DNA of 64,000 nt from Erythrobacter sp. SCSIO 43205 (lineage in GTDB: Bacteria; Pseudomonadota; Alphaproteobacteria; Sphingomonadales; Sphingomonadaceae): positions 1,054,001-1,118,000 of the forward strand of contig NZ_CP063202.1 in assembly GCF_019904235.1 (NCBI RefSeq), written 5' to 3'. Shown piece after piece: positions 62,413-64,000 of this stretch. Within the stretch, counting starts at the first letter, position 1; each line of letters opens with the position of its first letter. A program made the position numbers and the translations under genes. The notes beneath the pieces were generated by a model. It searched no databases and was not told the DNA's origin. It worked only from the letters and a program-made list of their open reading frames with translations.

Positions 62413-62773
62413 AATCGCTCTTATCGCAATCCTAGCGCTGGGCTTTGTGATCCCGGCATGGGTTTTCGCTTTCGCCTTCCGCGACCGGGCGAGGGCTGTG
62501 CGCACTGAGGAGCCCAACAAGCGCTTCTTCGCCTACGCCGCGCTGCTTCAGGGGCTCCACAACCAGCTCGACCCCAAGACGCAGACCGTGCGCAATGGTC
62601 CGCTGTTTGCCGCGACCGTGCGTGAGCTTGCGAATTATCCCGAATACCGCAGCTTCAGCGTGCTATTCCTCGAAGAAATCAACATCACAGGTACGCGCAA
62701 ATTCGACAATGTCGTGCGCGCCGAATTGAAGGCGGTGGAGGCGAAGCTGCTGGAGGCGAAAGAGCCTGCATGA
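62399..62773 (+). CDS. Hypothetical protein with N-terminal membrane helix in the gat operon
   Basis: The protein has 124 residues from ATG 62399, with GGAGGG at good spacing inside the previous gene's end. One membrane segment (about 4-27, IALIAILALGFVIPAWVFAFAF) is followed by a soluble helical part with DPKTQTVRNGPLFAATVRELANYPEY. Overlap with the genes on both sides indicates coupling. No function is recognised. Confidence 0.65.
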   Translation: MTPFEIALIAILALGFVIPAWVFAFAFRDRARAVRTEEPNKRFFAYAALLQGLHNQLDPKTQTVRNGPLFAATVRELANYPEYRSFSVLFLEEINITGTRKFDNVVRAELKAVEAKLLEAKEPA

Positions 62774-63024
62774 GCTTTACCGCGACCTTCGTGATGATCT
62801 TCCTCATCGCCTTTGCCGTGATCGGCGGGGTGGTGATGTTCCTTTCCAAGACCATCGACCATGGCGAAGCGCGCTTTGGCCCCGATGGGAAGGCCATTGA
62901 GGATAAGCTAGAGGGTAAGCAACCCAACCCCGTCATCCCGGCGAAGGCCGGGATCCAGAGTGACACAGAGCGAGACCCGGAACTGGATTCCGGCCTTCGC
63001 CGGAATGACGAGTTAGAGATATGA
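62770..63024 (+). CDS. Small membrane protein whose C-terminus is encoded by a palindromic repeat
   Basis: The protein has 84 residues, overlapping the previous stop by 4 bp. Residues of about 5-25 form one membrane helix. The last 30 residues (from [10 protein letters not shown] to [11 protein letters not shown]) come entirely from the inverted repeat at 62931-63010, so the repeat entered the 3' end of this gene and replaced or extended its tail. The stop overlaps the gatB start. The original tail is not known. Confidence 0.6.
   Translation: MSFTATFVMIFLIAFAVIGGVVMFLSKTIDHGEARFGPDGKAIEDKLEGKQPNPVIPAKAGIQSDTERDPELDSGLRRNDELEI
62931..63010. repeat. Inverted repeat (CGTCATCCCGGCGAAGGCCGG type) inside a coding region
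   Basis: The arm at 62931-62958 pairs with 62983-63010 with few mismatches. It belongs to the widespread palindrome family with CGTCATCCCGG ends and translates as VIPAKAGIQ and GLRRNDE. It ends 10 bp before the gatB ATG. Confidence 0.85.
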
Positions 63025-64000
63025 GTACATACCGCATCCAGGGCGCAACCGGCGAATGGGAGGTCGTGATCGGCCTTGAAGTCCACGCGCAGGTGACCTC
63101 CAACGCCAAGCTTTTTTCCGGTGCCTCCACCGCCTTTGGCGCAGAGCCCAATAGCCAGGTGAGCCTCGTCGATGCGGCGATGCCCGGAATGCTGCCTGTG
63201 CCCAATAGAGAGTGCATCCGCCAAGCGGTGCGCACTGGCATGGCGATCGAGGCTGAGATCAACAAATACTCGCGCTTCGACCGCAAGAACTACTTCTACG
63301 CTGACTTGCCGCAAGGTTATCAGATTAGCCAGCTTTACCACCCCATCGTGGGTGAGGGGCAGCTCCTGATCGAGGCCGATGAGAAGCACGGCATCCCCGA
63401 AGACAAGGTGATCGGGATCGAGCGTATCCACGTCGAGCAGGATGCGGGCAAGCTGATGCACGATCAGCACCCGACCATGTCCTATGTCGACCTCAATCGC
63501 TCAGGTGTTGCCCTGATGGAGATCGTCTCGCGGCCCGATATGCGCTCGCCCGCCGAGGCTGGGGCCTATGTCCGCAAACTGCGTTCGATCCTGCGGTATG
63601 TCGGCTCATGCGATGGCAATATGGAAGAAGGCTCGATGCGCGCGGATGTCAATGTCTCGGTGCGCAAACCCGGCGAAGAGTTCGGCACCCGCACCGAAAC
63701 GAAGAACGTGAACTCGGTCCGCTTCGTCATGCAGGTGATTGAATATGAAGCGAACCGTCAGGTCGATGTGCTCGAAAGCGGCGGCACGGTCGATCAGGAA
63801 ACGCGCCTGTTCGATGTCGCAACCGGCACCACGCGCACCATGCGCTCAAAAGAAGACGCGCATGATTACCGCTACTTCCCCGACCCCGATCTGCTGCCGC
63901 TGGTGCTTGAGGATGATTTCCTCGAAGAGTGCCGCGCGAGCCTGCCGGAATTGCCCGATGCCAAGCGCGTGCGCTATGAAACCGAGCTTGGCCTCACGCC
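63021..64000 (+). CDS. gatB: Aspartyl/glutamyl-tRNA amidotransferase subunit B (3' end outside window)
   Basis: The frame opens at ATG 63021, overlapping the previous stop, and stays open to the window edge (326 complete codons). The product begins [27 protein letters not shown]; the kinase-like catalytic core shows [33 protein letters not shown] and [16 protein letters not shown]. GatB phosphorylates the tRNA-linked Glu or Asp and amidates it with ammonia from GatA. The tRNA-binding YqeY tail is beyond the window. Confidence 0.96.
   Translation, partial: MSTYRIQGATGEWEVVIGLEVHAQVTSNAKLFSGASTAFGAEPNSQVSLVDAAMPGMLPVPNRECIRQAVRTGMAIEAEINKYSRFDRKNYFYADLPQGYQISQLYHPIVGEGQLLIEADEKHGIPEDKVIGIERIHVEQDAGKLMHDQHPTMSYVDLNRSGVALMEIVSRPDMRSPAEAGAYVRKLRSILRYVGSCDGNMEEGSMRADVNVSVRKPGEEFGTRTETKNVNSVRFVMQVIEYEANRQVDVLESGGTVDQETRLFDVATGTTRTMRSKEDAHDYRYFPDPDLLPLVLEDDFLEECRASLPELPDAKRVRYETELGLT

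Overview
The window is an ordinary stretch of chromosome from an alphaproteobacterium, most likely an Erythrobacter-like member of the Sphingomonadales. The grounds are the ChpT phosphotransferase of the CckA-ChpT-CtrA pathway, an ATP12-type F1-ATPase assembly chaperone, an alphaproteobacterial RpoH, a GatCAB amidotransferase, an NfrB-like glycosyltransferase pair and a TorF-type porin. This is inference from family content. No rRNA, phage, transposon or CRISPR array was seen.

Layout. 1-4.3 kb: the end of a dihydroorotase gene, then a minus-strand operon of an orphan ParA ATPase, a ribbon-helix-helix-like protein and a TPR/SPOR lipoprotein, opposite a Sel1/SPOR protein. 4.3-9.7 kb: a DUF418 membrane protein, a bfd-bfr iron storage pair behind a likely Fur box, der with a DUF2721 gene, a secreted CHAP protein and a DUF3297 protein. 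9.8-16.6 kb: tRNA-Leu(UAG), tig with a histone-H1-like tail, a periplasmic amidase on the other strand, clpP, clpX and a YgeA-like racemase. 16.8-19 kb: a fasciclin protein beside an ECF sigma/RskA-like anti-sigma pair. 19-25.9 kb: mtgA, an M20 peptidase, rpoH, rluD, a JAMM peptidase, chpT and a peptidoglycan amidase.

25.9-28.2 kb: rnpB (RNase P RNA), then an AT-richer DUF6438/ankyrin lipoprotein gene that looks acquired. 28.2-37.2 kb: a trypsin-like autotransporter, UDP-glucose dehydrogenase, a metallophosphoesterase, a TorF porin, glyoxalase I and NhaA. 37.3-41.9 kb: an NfrB-like glycosyltransferase with a beta-barrel partner, then a TauE/SafE-TIGR02186 pair. 42-45.5 kb: a HerA-type ATPase facing a TIR-transmembrane-periplasmic-binding-protein fusion, the most unusual gene here. 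45.5-50 kb: queE, an MtfA-like peptidase and valS. 50.2-53.8 kb: a four-gene Mla/MCE lipid transport operon. 53.8-57.2 kb: a minus-strand cluster (crcB, an RluA-family synthase, a HAD phosphatase, a small membrane protein, an ATP12 chaperone). 57.4-64 kb: rpsU, an FKBP isomerase, a DUF4153 protein and the gatC-gatA-(three small membrane proteins)-gatB operon, with gatB cut by the window end.

Themes. Many genes serve the cell envelope and division (SPOR proteins, CHAP, MtgA, amidase, MCE operon, NfrB pair) or proteostasis (trigger factor, ClpXP, RpoH, FKBP). Points worth following are the TIR receptor-like fusion, the reduced NfrAB-like pair, a hairpin after rpoH that holds the next gene's Shine-Dalgarno sequence, a 25-bp element present upstream of both chpT and queE, and three kinds of long palindromic repeat.
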